The notes: a model not told the origin generated them from the sequence alone. 64,000 nucleotides of DNA from Actinomadura rifamycini DSM 43936 (GCF_000425065.1 NZ_AULB01000034.1:1-64000), one strand, 5' to 3'; shown: positions 42,851-52,015, numbered from the stretch's first letter. Program-made: numbers and translations.

Positions 42851-44200
42851 TCAGCTCCGGTCGAGCGCGGGACGCTTGGGGTCGAACGTCCAGCCGGGCA
42901 CGAGGTACCGCATCGCGGCGGCGTCGTCGCGGGCGCCGAGGCCCTCCCGCAGGTACAGCTCGTGCGCGGCCGCGACGCGCTCCTCGTCGAGCTCGACGCC
43001 GAGCCCCGGACCGGACGGCACCGGCAGCAGCCCGTCGGCGATGCGCAGCGGCTCGCGGGTGAGGCGCTGCCCGTCCTGCCAGATCCAGTGCGTGTCGATA
43101 GCGGTGATCTCGCCGGGTGCGGCGGCCGCGACGTGCGTGAACATCGCCAGCGAGACGTCGAAGTGGTTGTTGGAGTGCGACCCCCACGTCAGGCCCCAGT
43201 CGGCGCAGAACTGCGCGACGCGCACCGACCCGGCCATCGTCCAGAAGTGCGGGTCGGCCAGCGGGATGTCGACCGCGCCCGACCGCACCGCGTGGCCGAG
43301 CTGCCGCCAGTCGCAGGCGATCATGTTCGTGGCGGTGGGCAGCCCGGTCGCGCGGCGGAACTCCGCCATCGTCTCGCGGCCCGAGTACCCGGCCTCGGCG
43401 CCGCACGGGTCCTCGGCGTAGGCGAGGACGTCGCGCAGGCCGCGGCCGACGTCGACCGCCTCGGCCAGCCGCCACGCGCCGTTCGGGTCGAGGGTGATCC
43501 GGGCGCCGGGGAACCGCTCCGCCAGCGCCGTCACCGCCGCGGCCTCCTCCCGGGCGGGCAGGACGCCGCCCTTGAGCTTGAAGTCGCGGAACCCGTAGCG
43601 CGCGTGCGCCGCCTCGGCGAGCCGCACCACCGCCTCCGGGGTCAGCGCCTCCTCGTGCCGGACGCGCGTCCAGGCGTCGGCGTCGCCGCCGGTCTCGTCG
43701 TCCGGGGAGCGGTAGGGGAGGTCGGTCCTCGTCCGGTCGCCGACGTAGAAGAGGTAGCCGAGCACCGGCACCCGGTCGCGCTGGACGCCGTCGCCGAGCA
43801 GTTCGGCGACCGGGACGCCGAGGTGCTGGCCGAGCAGGTCGAGCATCGCCGCCTCGACGGCCGTCGCCGCGTGCACGGTGACGCGCTGGTCGAACGTCTG
43901 GACGCCGCGCCCGCCCGCGTCCCGGCTCGCGAACCGCGACCGGATCTCCCGCAGCACAGACCGGACGCGGGCGACGGGCCGCCCGACGACGAGGTCCGCC
44001 GCGTCCTCCAGGGTGGCGCGGATCGGTTCGCCGCCGGGCACCTCGCCGACGCCGGTGCGTCCCTCGGAGTCGGTGAGGACCACCAGGTTGCGGGTGAAGA
44101 ACGGTGCGTGGGCGCCGCTGAGGTTGAGCAGCATGGCGTCGTGCCCGGCCACCGGGACCACGCGCATGCCCGCCACCGCGGGCCGCTGTCCGGATGTCAT
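42851..44200 (-). CDS. gudD: Glucarate dehydratase
   Basis: A 449-residue enolase-superfamily enzyme that dehydrates D-glucarate to 5-keto-4-deoxyglucarate. The general-base motif KxK is DFKLKGG; metal ligands stand in TLDPNGAWRL and YAEDPCGAE; the second-base region is ATNMIACDWRQLGHAV ... DIPLADPHFW, with WGSHSNNHFDVSLAMF following, all as in GudD. The start ATG 44200 follows GGAGGAC. Operon with the aldehyde dehydrogenase, 24 bases apart. Confidence 0.94.
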   Translation of the reverse strand: MTSGQRPAVAGMRVVPVAGHDAMLLNLSGAHAPFFTRNLVVLTDSEGRTGVGEVPGGEPIRATLEDAADLVVGRPVARVRSVLREIRSRFASRDAGGRGVQTFDQRVTVHAATAVEAAMLDLLGQHLGVPVAELLGDGVQRDRVPVLGYLFYVGDRTRTDLPYRSPDDETGGDADAWTRVRHEEALTPEAVVRLAEAAHARYGFRDFKLKGGVLPAREEAAAVTALAERFPGARITLDPNGAWRLAEAVDVGRGLRDVLAYAEDPCGAEAGYSGRETMAEFRRATGLPTATNMIACDWRQLGHAVRSGAVDIPLADPHFWTMAGSVRVAQFCADWGLTWGSHSNNHFDVSLAMFTHVAAAAPGEITAIDTHWIWQDGQRLTREPLRIADGLLPVPSGPGLGVELDEERVAAAHELYLREGLGARDDAAAMRYLVPGWTFDPKRPALDRS

Positions 44201-44224
44201 GCCTGTCCTCCGATCGCGTGGTCG

Positions 44225-45805
44225 TCAGTGCCGGCCGGGACGGCCGTCGACGCGGCGCAGCAGCCCGTCCGGGTTGCCGTCCGCGACCGGGCCCGGCAGC
44301 AGGCCGACGGGCACGTCCTGGTAGGCCACCGGGCGCAGGAAGCGCTCGACGGCGAGGGTGCCGACGGACGTGGTGCGCGCGTCCGACGTGGCCGGGTACG
44401 GCCCGCCGTGGACCATCGCGTGCCCGACCTCGACGCCGGTGGGCCAGCCGTTGAACAGCACCCGTCCCGCCGTCAGCTCCAGGACGTCCAGCAGGGCCGC
44501 GGCCTCGGCGCGGTCGCCGTCGGCCGCGTGGACGGTCGCGGTGAGCTGCCCCTCCATGGCCGCGGCGACCTCCCGCACCTGCGCCGCGTCCCGGCAGCGC
44601 ACCACGACGGAGCAGGCGCCGAACACTTCCTCCCGCAGCGCGGGGTCGCCGATGAACGCGTCCGCGTCGGTGGCGGCGAGCGCGGGACGGCACGCCGCCG
44701 GGCGGTCGTGCTCGGCGCCTTGCGCGAGGATCTCGACGGCCGGGTGCGCGGCGAGCGCGGCGACGCCGTCGCGGTAGGCGTCGGCGATGGCGGGGGTGAG
44801 CATCGTGGCGGGTTCGGCGCCGGCCACCGCGGCCGCCGCGGCGTCCGCGAACGCCCGCAGCCCCGGGCCGTCCACGGCGACGACGACGCCCGGGTTGGTG
44901 CAGAACTGCCCGGCGCCCAGCGTCAGCGACCCGACGAACCCGGCCGCGATGCCGGCGGCCCGCTCGGCGAGCGCCCCGGGCAGCGGGAACACCGGGTTCG
45001 TGCTGCTCATCTCCGCGTACACCGGGATGGGGCGGGGCCGCGCCTGCGCCGCCGCGACCAGCGCCAGCCCGCCGGACCGCGACCCGGTGAAGCCGACGGC
45101 CCGGATCCGCGGGTCGGTCACCAGCGCCGTCCCGAGGTCGGGCCCGTACCCGAACAGCAGCGAGAACGTGCCCGCGGGCAGGCCGCACGCGGCGACCGCG
45201 TCCGCGATCGCGCGCCCCACCAGCTCGGACGTCCCGGGGTGGGCGTCGTGCCCCTTCACCACGACGGGGCAGCCCGCCGCCAGCGCCGACGCCGTGTCGC
45301 CGCCCGCGACGGAGAACGCCAGCGGGAAGTTGCTCGCGCCGAACACCGCCACCGGGCCCAGCGGGACCCACCGCTGCCGGATGTCGGGGCGCGGCGGCGT
45401 CCGGTCCGGCAGCGCCGGGTCGATCCGCGGGACCTCCAGGCCGCCGTCGCGCAGCAGCGCCGCGAACATCCGCAGCTGCCCGGTCGTCCGGCCGCGCTCG
45501 CCGGTCAGCCGCGCGACCGGCAGCCCCGACTCGGCGTGCGCCCGCTCGACCAGCGCGTCCCCGAGCGCGTCGATGCCGTCGGCGATCCGCTCCAGGAACT
45601 CGGCGCGCCGGGCGAGCGGCGTCCGCCGGTACGCGTCGAACGCCGCGGCGGCCGCCGCGCAGGCGCGCTCGACGTCGCCCGCGTCCCCGTAGCCGTACGC
45701 GGGTTCCAGCGCGGCGCCGGTGGCCGGGTCGACGGCGCGGATCCGCCGCCCGGAGCCGGCGACCGGCTCCCCAGCGATGATCATGCGTCCGGTGGGCTCT
45801 TTCAT
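44225..45805 (-). CDS. 2,5-dioxovalerate (alpha-ketoglutarate semialdehyde) dehydrogenase
   Basis: A 526-residue aldehyde dehydrogenase. Motifs: PVAVFGASNFPLAFSVAGGDTASALAAGCPVVVKGHDAHPGTSELV, EMSSTNPVFPLPGAL and the nucleophile GAGQFCTNPGVV. This long subtype oxidises 2,5-dioxovalerate to 2-oxoglutarate with NAD(P)+, the last step of glucarate breakdown. The ATG overlaps the kdgD stop (ATGA). Confidence 0.93.
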   Translation of the reverse strand: MKEPTGRMIIAGEPVAGSGRRIRAVDPATGAALEPAYGYGDAGDVERACAAAAAAFDAYRRTPLARRAEFLERIADGIDALGDALVERAHAESGLPVARLTGERGRTTGQLRMFAALLRDGGLEVPRIDPALPDRTPPRPDIRQRWVPLGPVAVFGASNFPLAFSVAGGDTASALAAGCPVVVKGHDAHPGTSELVGRAIADAVAACGLPAGTFSLLFGYGPDLGTALVTDPRIRAVGFTGSRSGGLALVAAAQARPRPIPVYAEMSSTNPVFPLPGALAERAAGIAAGFVGSLTLGAGQFCTNPGVVVAVDGPGLRAFADAAAAAVAGAEPATMLTPAIADAYRDGVAALAAHPAVEILAQGAEHDRPAACRPALAATDADAFIGDPALREEVFGACSVVVRCRDAAQVREVAAAMEGQLTATVHAADGDRAEAAALLDVLELTAGRVLFNGWPTGVEVGHAMVHGGPYPATSDARTTSVGTLAVERFLRPVAYQDVPVGLLPGPVADGNPDGLLRRVDGRPGRH

Positions 45806-46731
45806 ACCGCGGCCTCCTCCGGGATCCGTGCGATCAGCGCGTCCAGCTCCGCCAGCTCGGTGCCGTCCAGGTCGGTCAGCGGGGCGCGGACGGGCCCGGC
45901 CGGGTGCCCCACCGCCCGCATGCCCGCCTTGACGATGCTCACCGCGTACCCGGCGCGGCGGTTGCGCAGGTCGCAGTACGGCAGGACGAACGCGTCCAGG
46001 TAGCGCCGGACGGCGGCGTGGTCGCGGGCGCGGACGGCGCGGTAGAACCGCAGCGCGAACTCGGGCACGAAGTTGTACATCGCCGACGAGTAGGTGGTCA
46101 CGCCCATCTCGAGGTACGGCAGCGCGAACATCTCCGCGGTCGGCAGCCCGCCGATGTAGGTGAGCCGGTCGCCGAGGCGGGTGTGGATGCGCGTCATCAT
46201 CTCGATGTCGCCGACGCCGTCCTTGAACCCGACCAGGTTCGGGCACGCGTCGGCGAGCCGCGCGACCGTGGTGTCGGAGTACACCGCGTTGGCCCGGCTG
46301 TAGACGACCACGCCCAGCCGGGTCGCGTCGCACACCGCGCGGACGTGCGCGAACAGGCCGTCCTGCGACGCCTCGGTCAGGTACGGCGGCAGCAGCAGGA
46401 GCCCGGCGGCGCCCGCGCGTTCGGCGGCGCGCGCCAGCTCGATCGCGGCGGCGGTGCCGTAGCCCGCGGGGGCGATCACCGGGACGCCGTCCGGGGCCTC
46501 CTCGACGGCGGCGGTCACGACCGCCTCGACCTCGGCCGGGGTCAGCGAGAAGAACTCCCCGGTGCCGCCCGCCGCGAACAGGCCGGCCGCGTCGTACCGC
46601 CCGAGCCGGCCGATGTTCGCGCGGTACGCCGGCTCGTCGAAGCTCAGGTCGTCGCGGAAATGGGTGACCGGGAACGACAGCAGCCCGCCGGCCAGCCGTT
46701 CGGCGACCTCGGCGGGCGTGAACTGGGACAT
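45802..46731 (-). CDS. kdgD: 5-dehydro-4-deoxyglucarate dehydratase
   Basis: A 309-residue DapA-type aldolase/dehydratase. Schiff-base Lys lies in LVGFKDGVGD, the catalytic Tyr in LGVVVYSRANAVYSD, and the substrate loop in GGTGEFFSLTPAE. It converts 5-keto-4-deoxyglucarate to 2,5-dioxovalerate with loss of CO2 and water. First gene of the operon; GAAGG lies a little far upstream of the ATG. It is transcribed away from the LysR gene. Confidence 0.94.
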   Translation of the reverse strand: MSQFTPAEVAERLAGGLLSFPVTHFRDDLSFDEPAYRANIGRLGRYDAAGLFAAGGTGEFFSLTPAEVEAVVTAAVEEAPDGVPVIAPAGYGTAAAIELARAAERAGAAGLLLLPPYLTEASQDGLFAHVRAVCDATRLGVVVYSRANAVYSDTTVARLADACPNLVGFKDGVGDIEMMTRIHTRLGDRLTYIGGLPTAEMFALPYLEMGVTTYSSAMYNFVPEFALRFYRAVRARDHAAVRRYLDAFVLPYCDLRNRRAGYAVSIVKAGMRAVGHPAGPVRAPLTDLDGTELAELDALIARIPEEAAV

Positions 46732-46836
46732 TGAACTCTTTCCTTCGGGTCGGTGAACGCTTGCGGTGACGTTAGGCTCGGACATCGATGCAAGTCCAAC
46801 TCCGAAATAGCATTCACTGATACTCAAAAGGCATCG
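46732..46836. promoter_or_regulatory. Divergent promoter region of the glucarate operon and LysR gene
   Basis: 105 bases, AT-richer than its surroundings. The octamer CATCGATG occurs at 46783-46790 and again at 46832-46839 over the LysR start. LysR regulators usually bind T-N11-A dyads in such regions; CATCGATG pairs are a candidate but are not proven. Confidence 0.5.
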
Positions 46837-47709
46837 ATGTTCACCATCAATCAGCTCGCCGGCTTCGTCGCCGTCGCCGAGGAGGGGCACTTCGGGCGCG
46901 CGGCGCGGCGGCTCAACATGACGCAGCCGCCGCTGAGCCGGCAGATCCAGCAGCTCGAGAAGGAACTGCGGGTCCGGCTGATCGACCGCAGCAGCCGCAC
47001 CGTGCGCCTCACCCCCGCCGGGCGCGCCTTCCTGCACGACGCGCGCCGCCTGCTGCACGACGCCGAGGACGCCGCCCAGTCCGTCCGCCGCGTGACCGAG
47101 GGGCGGTCGGGCGTGCTGCGGCTCGGCTTCACCGCGACGTCGGCGTACGGCGTGCTGGGCAACCTGCTCCGCGCGGCGGGCGAGCACCTCCCGCACATCG
47201 AGATCGTGCTGCGCGAGGCCGTCACCCGCGACCAGCTCGAACGCCTCGCCGGCGGCGACCTCGACGTCGGCCTCGTCCGCCCGCCCGTGCCGCCCGGCCT
47301 GGAGGCGCGCCCGCTCGGCGCCGAGCCCCTGCTCGCCGCGCTGCCCGCCGACCACCCGCTGTGCGCCGAGGACGAGCTCGGCCTCGCCGACTTCCACGGC
47401 GAACGCGTGATCGGCTACGCGCCGTTCGAGGCGCGGTACTTCCACGACCTCGTCGTCAGCGTCTTCCGCGAGTCGGGCGTGCACCCCGCGTACGTCCAGC
47501 ACGCCCACCAGGTCCACACGGTGCTCGCCCTCGTCGAGGTGGGCCTCGGCATCGCGCTCGTCCCCGCCACCGCGTCCCGCCTGCGCCTCCAGGGCGTCAC
47601 GCTGCGCCCCGTCCGGCTGCCGAACCCCGAGCCCGTGGAACTGCACCTCACCTGGCGGGCCGCGAACGACAACCCGGTCCTGCGCGCCTTCCTCGACCTG
47701 CTCCCCTGA
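46837..47709 (+). CDS. LysR-family transcriptional regulator of glucarate catabolism
   Basis: A 290-residue regulator from ATG 46837 (AAAGG upstream), giving MFTINQLAGFVAVAEEGHFGRAARRLNMTQPPLSRQIQQLEKELRVRLIDRS, the winged HTH. A type 2 periplasmic-binding-fold effector domain follows (GVLRLGFTATSAYGVLGNLLRA). Divergence from kdgD suggests it activates that operon in response to a sugar acid. Confidence 0.92.
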   Translation: MFTINQLAGFVAVAEEGHFGRAARRLNMTQPPLSRQIQQLEKELRVRLIDRSSRTVRLTPAGRAFLHDARRLLHDAEDAAQSVRRVTEGRSGVLRLGFTATSAYGVLGNLLRAAGEHLPHIEIVLREAVTRDQLERLAGGDLDVGLVRPPVPPGLEARPLGAEPLLAALPADHPLCAEDELGLADFHGERVIGYAPFEARYFHDLVVSVFRESGVHPAYVQHAHQVHTVLALVEVGLGIALVPATASRLRLQGVTLRPVRLPNPEPVELHLTWRAANDNPVLRAFLDLLP

Positions 47710-47781
47710 CCCGCACCGTGCGGTGGGTCACACCGGCGTGGACGGTGTCACGGCCGGGGCGACGCGCGTGCTCTCAGGTGC

Positions 47782-48819
47782 ATGAGCGAAGCCATGCAGC
47801 AAAGGAAGCGGGGACGGCGCCCACGGGCGGCCCTGGCGGTGGCCGCCCTGGGAGCGACGGCGAGCTGGGGCGCTCCGGCCGTCCCCGCCGCCGCCGCGCC
47901 GCCGGACACGGGCGCGTACCTGGGGGTGTGGAACTACGACCAGCCGGACCGCCGCACCATGCGGAACATCGCGGAGATCTCCTGCCTCCCCGCGGAACCC
48001 GACTGCGACAGTTTCATCCCGGGCGTTCCCGCGGGCGAGCCCGTCCAGATCCCGCAGATCGGCCGGGTCGTCTTCCGGAAGGGCGCCGGGCCGGGGGAGG
48101 TCGTGGGCCGCACCGACCGGGGCTGCACCTGGTCGTTCGAGGTCCGGGGCCGCGCACTGGAGCTCGCCCCGCCGGGCCAGCGCTGCACCAACAAGGTGAT
48201 CGACTCCGACTACACCCTGCTGAGCTGGTCGGTGCGGGTGTCCGGACGGCACGAACGGGAGACGATCAAGGGGATCAGCCACCATGAGGAGGACTACGCC
48301 TTCACGCTGGCGAACGGGTCCCGCACCCGGGACGGGGCGGAGCCGTGGCCGAGGGCCGCGCGGCGCTTCGGCGGCCGGTGGACCTACGACCCGGCGGACC
48401 CGTCCCGCATGATCAACATGGTCGTCCACCGCGGGCCGGACGGTCCCCGCCGGTCGGAGCGGCGCGGCCAGGTCGACATGGTGGTGCTGCCCGACCGGAC
48501 GATCGCCGCCCGGACCTCCGACGGATGCCGGTGGACGCTCGCGGCGAGCGGCAACACCGCCGAGCTCGCGCCGCCGGGGCAGACCTGCACGCGCGCCGGG
48601 GAGAGCGTCACCCTCGACTTCTGGCAGGTGGCGAGCGACGGGCGGCGGCAGGCGTCGATCATGAAGGGGTCCGTGCGGCGGGACGGCCGCACGTCCGCGT
48701 TCCTGCTCAACGTGGGGGCGCTGACCCGCCCCGCGGCGCGGTCGCGTGCGGGTGCTGATCCGGACGGGGAGAATGTTCCGGCCGAGACGGGGCATAAGGA
48801 GGGCCTCCGGCGGCGTTAG
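47782..48819 (+). CDS. Secreted protein with two homologous domains
   Basis: A 345-residue protein with a signal peptide (basic RKRGRRPRAALAVAALG, hydrophobic core, cleavage near AAAA-PPD). Two repeats follow, about 45-185 and 195-320. They share W-N/T-YD at the start, a middle T-D-x-G-C-x-W motif, E-L-A-P-P-G-Q-x-C, then W-x-V-x-x-x-G and I-K/M-KG. Four Cys positions suggest disulfides. No family recognised. It lies 72 bases after the LysR gene, with which it need not be related. Confidence 0.7.
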   Translation: MSEAMQQRKRGRRPRAALAVAALGATASWGAPAVPAAAAPPDTGAYLGVWNYDQPDRRTMRNIAEISCLPAEPDCDSFIPGVPAGEPVQIPQIGRVVFRKGAGPGEVVGRTDRGCTWSFEVRGRALELAPPGQRCTNKVIDSDYTLLSWSVRVSGRHERETIKGISHHEEDYAFTLANGSRTRDGAEPWPRAARRFGGRWTYDPADPSRMINMVVHRGPDGPRRSERRGQVDMVVLPDRTIAARTSDGCRWTLAASGNTAELAPPGQTCTRAGESVTLDFWQVASDGRRQASIMKGSVRRDGRTSAFLLNVGALTRPAARSRAGADPDGENVPAETGHKEGLRRR

Positions 48820-48938
48820 ACTGACCGAATCACTCTTCATCACTTTTTCGGCGCCCCAGCGCCAGGCTCGTCCTTGCAGCCCACGAAATCCACTGCGTGG
48901 TGCCTCCCGAGACGTGCCCCCCTCTCGGAAGGTATTGC
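48820..48938. promoter_or_regulatory. Leader region of the DEAD-box gene
   Basis: A 119-base stretch that includes TTAGACT at about 48817, a possible -10, and an AT-richer TCACTTTTTCGG segment. DEAD-box helicase genes often have long leaders with cold- or autoregulation; nothing here proves that. Confidence 0.3.
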
Positions 48939-50414
48939 GTGACCACAGCCACTGCTGCTCAGAACCCGACCGCCGACGCCGCCACCGCGGCCGAGGAGCG
49001 GGTTCCCACCTTCGCCGAGCTCGGCCTCCCGGCCGAGCTGGTGAACGCCCTGGCCCGCCAGGGCATCGACGCCCCGTTCCCGATCCAGGCCGCCGCGATC
49101 CCCGACGTCATGGCGGGACGGGACGTCCTCGGCCGCGGCAAGACGGGGTCCGGCAAGACCCTCGCGTTCGGCCTGCCGCTGCTCGCCCGCCTGTCCGGCC
49201 GCCGCGCCGCCCCGAAGCGCCCGCTCGCGCTGATCCTCGTCCCGACGCGCGAACTCGCCCAGCAGGTCCAGCAGAACCTGGAGCCGCTCGGCCGGTCGCT
49301 CGGCCTGAAGTTCAAGACCGTCATCGGCCAGACCTCGATGTTCAAGCAGATCGACGCGCTGCGCCGCGGCGTCGAGGTGCTGGTCGCCACGCCCGGCCGC
49401 CTCAAGGACCTCATGCAGCAGGGCGCCTGCGACCTGTCCGACGTCGAGATCGCGGTGCTCGACGAGGCCGACCACATGGCCGACATGGGCTTCCTGCCCG
49501 ACGTCACCGACATCCTCGACCAGGCCTGCCCCGGCGGGCAGCGGCTGCTGTTCTCCGCGACCCTCGACAAGGACGTCGACGTCCTCGTCCGGCGCTACCT
49601 GCAGGACCCGGTCACCCACGCCATCGGCCCCGTCGACGAGCCCGTCGACACGATGGACCACCACCTGCTGCTCGTCGCGCCGAAGGACAAGGGCCTGATC
49701 ACCGCGGAGATCGCCAACCGCGAGGGCCGGACGATCCTGTTCGCCCGCACCAAGCACGGCGTCGACCGGCTCGCCAAGCAGCTCACCCAGGTGGGCGTCC
49801 GCGCGGCGGGCCTGCACGGCGGCAAGAGCCAGGGCCTGCGCACCCGCACGCTCGCCGAGTTCCGCGAGGGCAACATCAGCGTCCTCGTCGCGACCGACGT
49901 CGCCGCGCGCGGCATCCACGTCGACGACGTGAGCCTCGTCATGCACGTCGACCCGCCGGCCGACCACAAGGACTACATGCACCGCGCCGGACGGACGGCC
50001 CGCGCCGGCGAGCGCGGCACCGTCGTCACGCTCGTCCTGCCGCACCAGGTGCGCTCGACGTCCGCGATGACCCGCCGCGCCGGGATCAACGCGCCGCGCG
50101 TCCGGGTCGCCAGCGGCGACGCCGAACTGGTCAAGCTGACCGGGGCGCGCGTCCCGTCCGGCATCCCGATCGAGGAGCCGCTGATCCCGGAGCGGCCGCG
50201 CCGCGAGAACGGCGGCGGGCGCGGCCGGCCGGGCGGGCGCCGCGGCTACGGCGGCCGCGGCGCGCGGTCGTCCGGCGGCGAGCGCCGGGGCGGCGGCCCG
50301 CGCAGCGGCGGCTCCCCGCACGGCGGTTCCTCGCACGGCGGCGGCCGGCGCGGCGGCTCCTACGGGGGCAAGCGCGGCGGCGGCGGCGACCGGAGCGCGG
50401 CCCGCTACAACTGA
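48939..50414 (+). CDS. DEAD-box ATP-dependent RNA helicase
   Basis: A 491-residue helicase from GTG 48939 after GGAAGG. Motifs: Q motif (FPIQAAAIP), I (GRGKTGSGKT), Ia (PTRELAQQ), II (DEAD), III (SATL), IV-VI (ILFARTKHGVDRLAKQL, VATDVAARGIHV, HRAGRTARAG). The C-terminal 80 residues are Gly/Arg/Ser-rich RGG-like (GRGRPGGRRGYGGRGARSS), probably RNA binding. Roles in ribosome assembly or RNA decay are typical of the family. Confidence 0.95.
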   Translation: MTTATAAQNPTADAATAAEERVPTFAELGLPAELVNALARQGIDAPFPIQAAAIPDVMAGRDVLGRGKTGSGKTLAFGLPLLARLSGRRAAPKRPLALILVPTRELAQQVQQNLEPLGRSLGLKFKTVIGQTSMFKQIDALRRGVEVLVATPGRLKDLMQQGACDLSDVEIAVLDEADHMADMGFLPDVTDILDQACPGGQRLLFSATLDKDVDVLVRRYLQDPVTHAIGPVDEPVDTMDHHLLLVAPKDKGLITAEIANREGRTILFARTKHGVDRLAKQLTQVGVRAAGLHGGKSQGLRTRTLAEFREGNISVLVATDVAARGIHVDDVSLVMHVDPPADHKDYMHRAGRTARAGERGTVVTLVLPHQVRSTSAMTRRAGINAPRVRVASGDAELVKLTGARVPSGIPIEEPLIPERPRRENGGGRGRPGGRRGYGGRGARSSGGERRGGGPRSGGSPHGGSSHGGGRRGGSYGGKRGGGGDRSAARYN

Positions 50415-50434
50415 GCCCGTCCCCAGCATGTGAG

Positions 50435-50470
50435 ACGACCCCGTCCCGGGAAACCGGGGCGGGGTCGTTT
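50435..50470 (+). terminator. Rho-independent terminator of the DEAD-box gene
   Basis: A 15-bp stem (ACGACCCCG... / ...CGGGGTCGT, one wobble pair) with loop GAAA, then TTT. Its right edge overlaps the parS site. Confidence 0.9.
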
Positions 50471-50481
50471 CACGTGAAACG
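50466..50481. promoter_or_regulatory. parS, ParB-binding centromere site
   Basis: CGTTTCACGTGAAACG contains the exact 14-bp palindrome GTTTCACGTGAAAC, the core parS sequence of Bacillus and Streptomyces. In Streptomyces many parS sites are spread around oriC. No other copy was noticed in this window. It is intergenic, between the DEAD-box terminator and the next gene. Confidence 0.92.
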
Positions 50482-50557
50482 CCTCCGTACCGCGAGCGGA
50501 ACGCCCTGTTCGCGCGGAACGTCGGAATTGGAGCATCCGAACGATCTTGGAGGGTTC

Positions 50558-50968
50558 ATGGCGTTCCCGCACCCCGGACCGCACGCGCCGGGCACCGTGG
50601 TGATCCGGTTGCGTCCGTTCACCATGCTCGGCCGCGGGCTCAGGCCGCCCGTACTGGTGGACGCGGGGAACTGGCGGGGGCAGATCGAACCGGGGGACAC
50701 CCCGCTGCCGCTGCCGCCGGGGGTGTGGCCGGTGCACGTCTGGTGCTCGTACTACGGCATCAAGGTGGGGAAGGCCGAGCTGACCGTCGACACGCGCGCG
50801 GGCCACCCCGTCCTGCTGCACTACGCGCCCCCGCACACGATCTACACAAGGGGCGCGCTCGCCTTCGAGCCGGTGGACCGGCCGGGGAAGGGCGCACTGG
50901 TGGCGATCTTCGGGCTGTCGTTCGGCGTGGTCGCGCTGCTGGTCCTGCTGGCGGCGCTGCTCGGCTGA
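50558..50968 (+). CDS. Membrane-anchored beta-domain protein of unknown function
   Basis: A 136-residue protein from ATG 50558 (TTGGAGG upstream). Residues 10-110 are beta-rich (TVVIRLRPFTMLGRGLRPPVLVDAG, LPLPPGVWPVHVWCSYYGIKVGKAELTVDTRAGHPVLLHYAPPH), followed by one membrane helix at the C-terminus (VAIFGLSFGVVALLVLLAALLG). This layout is common in actinobacterial hypothetical proteins. Probably a tail-anchored protein. Confidence 0.65.
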   Translation: MAFPHPGPHAPGTVVIRLRPFTMLGRGLRPPVLVDAGNWRGQIEPGDTPLPLPPGVWPVHVWCSYYGIKVGKAELTVDTRAGHPVLLHYAPPHTIYTRGALAFEPVDRPGKGALVAIFGLSFGVVALLVLLAALLG

Positions 50969-51001
50969 CCGCCGGTCGGTCCCGTCAGCCGGCCGGTCCC
51001 G

Positions 51002-51862
51002 TCAGCCGGTCTCCTCGTGGGCGTCCGCGGGACGGACGTCGCCGGCTCCGGCGCCGCCCGGACCGCCCGAGCCGTTCGTCCCGTGCGCCGCGTTCTCGGC
51101 GCGGAGGCGGTCCTGGAGCAGCTGGAGGCCCTCGAGGCCGTCGACGGAGAGGGCGGCGAGTTCGTCCAGCGACATCAGCGGGCCCGTGCGCAGCGGCGGC
51201 TGCCAGCCCTGCTCGGGGTCGTGGCTGCGCAGCACCTTCGCGGGGACGCCGCCGATGACCGAGTGGTCGGGGAACTCGCCGCGGACGACCGCGCCGCCGG
51301 CGACGGCGACGTTCCGGCCGAGCCGGGTGCCGGGCAGGATGATCGCGCCGGTGCCGATCCAGCAGCCGTCGCCGATCACCACCGGGTTGTTCTCGGGCCA
51401 CTGCCGCCCGATCGGCACGTCGAGGTCGCCGTAGGTGTGGTTCTGGTCGGTGATGTACACGTTCGGGCCGGTGAACACGTCGTTGCCGATCTCGATCGAC
51501 TGGTGCCCGACGATGTGCGTGCCGCGGCCGAGCGAGCAGCTCGACCCGATGGTCACGACGACGTCCGGGCCGAGGTCGAGGCCCGGGACGAACCCGGCGG
51601 AGATCGTGACGTGCGTCCCGACGAGGGTGTGGTCGCCGATCGAGATCCACGGTTCGCCGTAGATCGCGCCGACGGGGAAGCCGATGCAGGCGCCCTCGCC
51701 GAGGTAGGCGAACCGGCGGGCGCCGTGGGCGTGCGGGGTGATCTCGCCGTGCCGCTGGATCCACTCCCAGGTCCGGTGCACGGCGGTGTGCAGGCCCCGG
51801 CGGGCGCGGTCCTTGGCGAGGACGCCCAGGCGCCGCGGCACCGAGCGCGATTCTGCCGACAT
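51002..51862 (-). CDS. Hexapeptide-repeat (LbH) acyltransferase
   Basis: A 286-residue protein from ATG 51862 (MSAESRSVPRRLG); a longer frame exists but its N-terminus is low-complexity. Left-handed beta-helix hexads run from about residue 80 to 190 (IGDHTLVGTHVTISAGF, VVTIGSSCSLGRGTHIVGHQSIEIGNDVFTGPNVYITDQNH, VVIGDGCWIGTGAIILPGTRLGRNVAVAGGAVV), ending IGGVPAKVLR as in WbbJ/maltose-acetyltransferase types. It probably transfers an acetyl or other acyl group; the acceptor is unknown. Confidence 0.85.
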   Translation of the reverse strand: MSAESRSVPRRLGVLAKDRARRGLHTAVHRTWEWIQRHGEITPHAHGARRFAYLGEGACIGFPVGAIYGEPWISIGDHTLVGTHVTISAGFVPGLDLGPDVVVTIGSSCSLGRGTHIVGHQSIEIGNDVFTGPNVYITDQNHTYGDLDVPIGRQWPENNPVVIGDGCWIGTGAIILPGTRLGRNVAVAGGAVVRGEFPDHSVIGGVPAKVLRSHDPEQGWQPPLRTGPLMSLDELAALSVDGLEGLQLLQDRLRAENAAHGTNGSGGPGGAGAGDVRPADAHEETG

Positions 51863-52015
51863 GCGGTTCACCGTACCGGTTGGTAGCGGCGGACGGGACG
51901 CGCGGGACGCGGCGGCGGGGACCGGACGCGGAAGGGCCCGGTCCGTCCGGACCGGGCCCTCTTCCACTGAGCCTTACGCATGCGCACGACCGTCACGGCG
52001 GCGGCCGGACGGCGC

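Noticed and set aside
41277..45371. A single 1364-residue minus-strand protein ending in the GntP permease
   Set aside because: The front part is an out-of-frame shadow of the aldehyde dehydrogenase and gudD; the permease has its own AGGAGG and TTG start.
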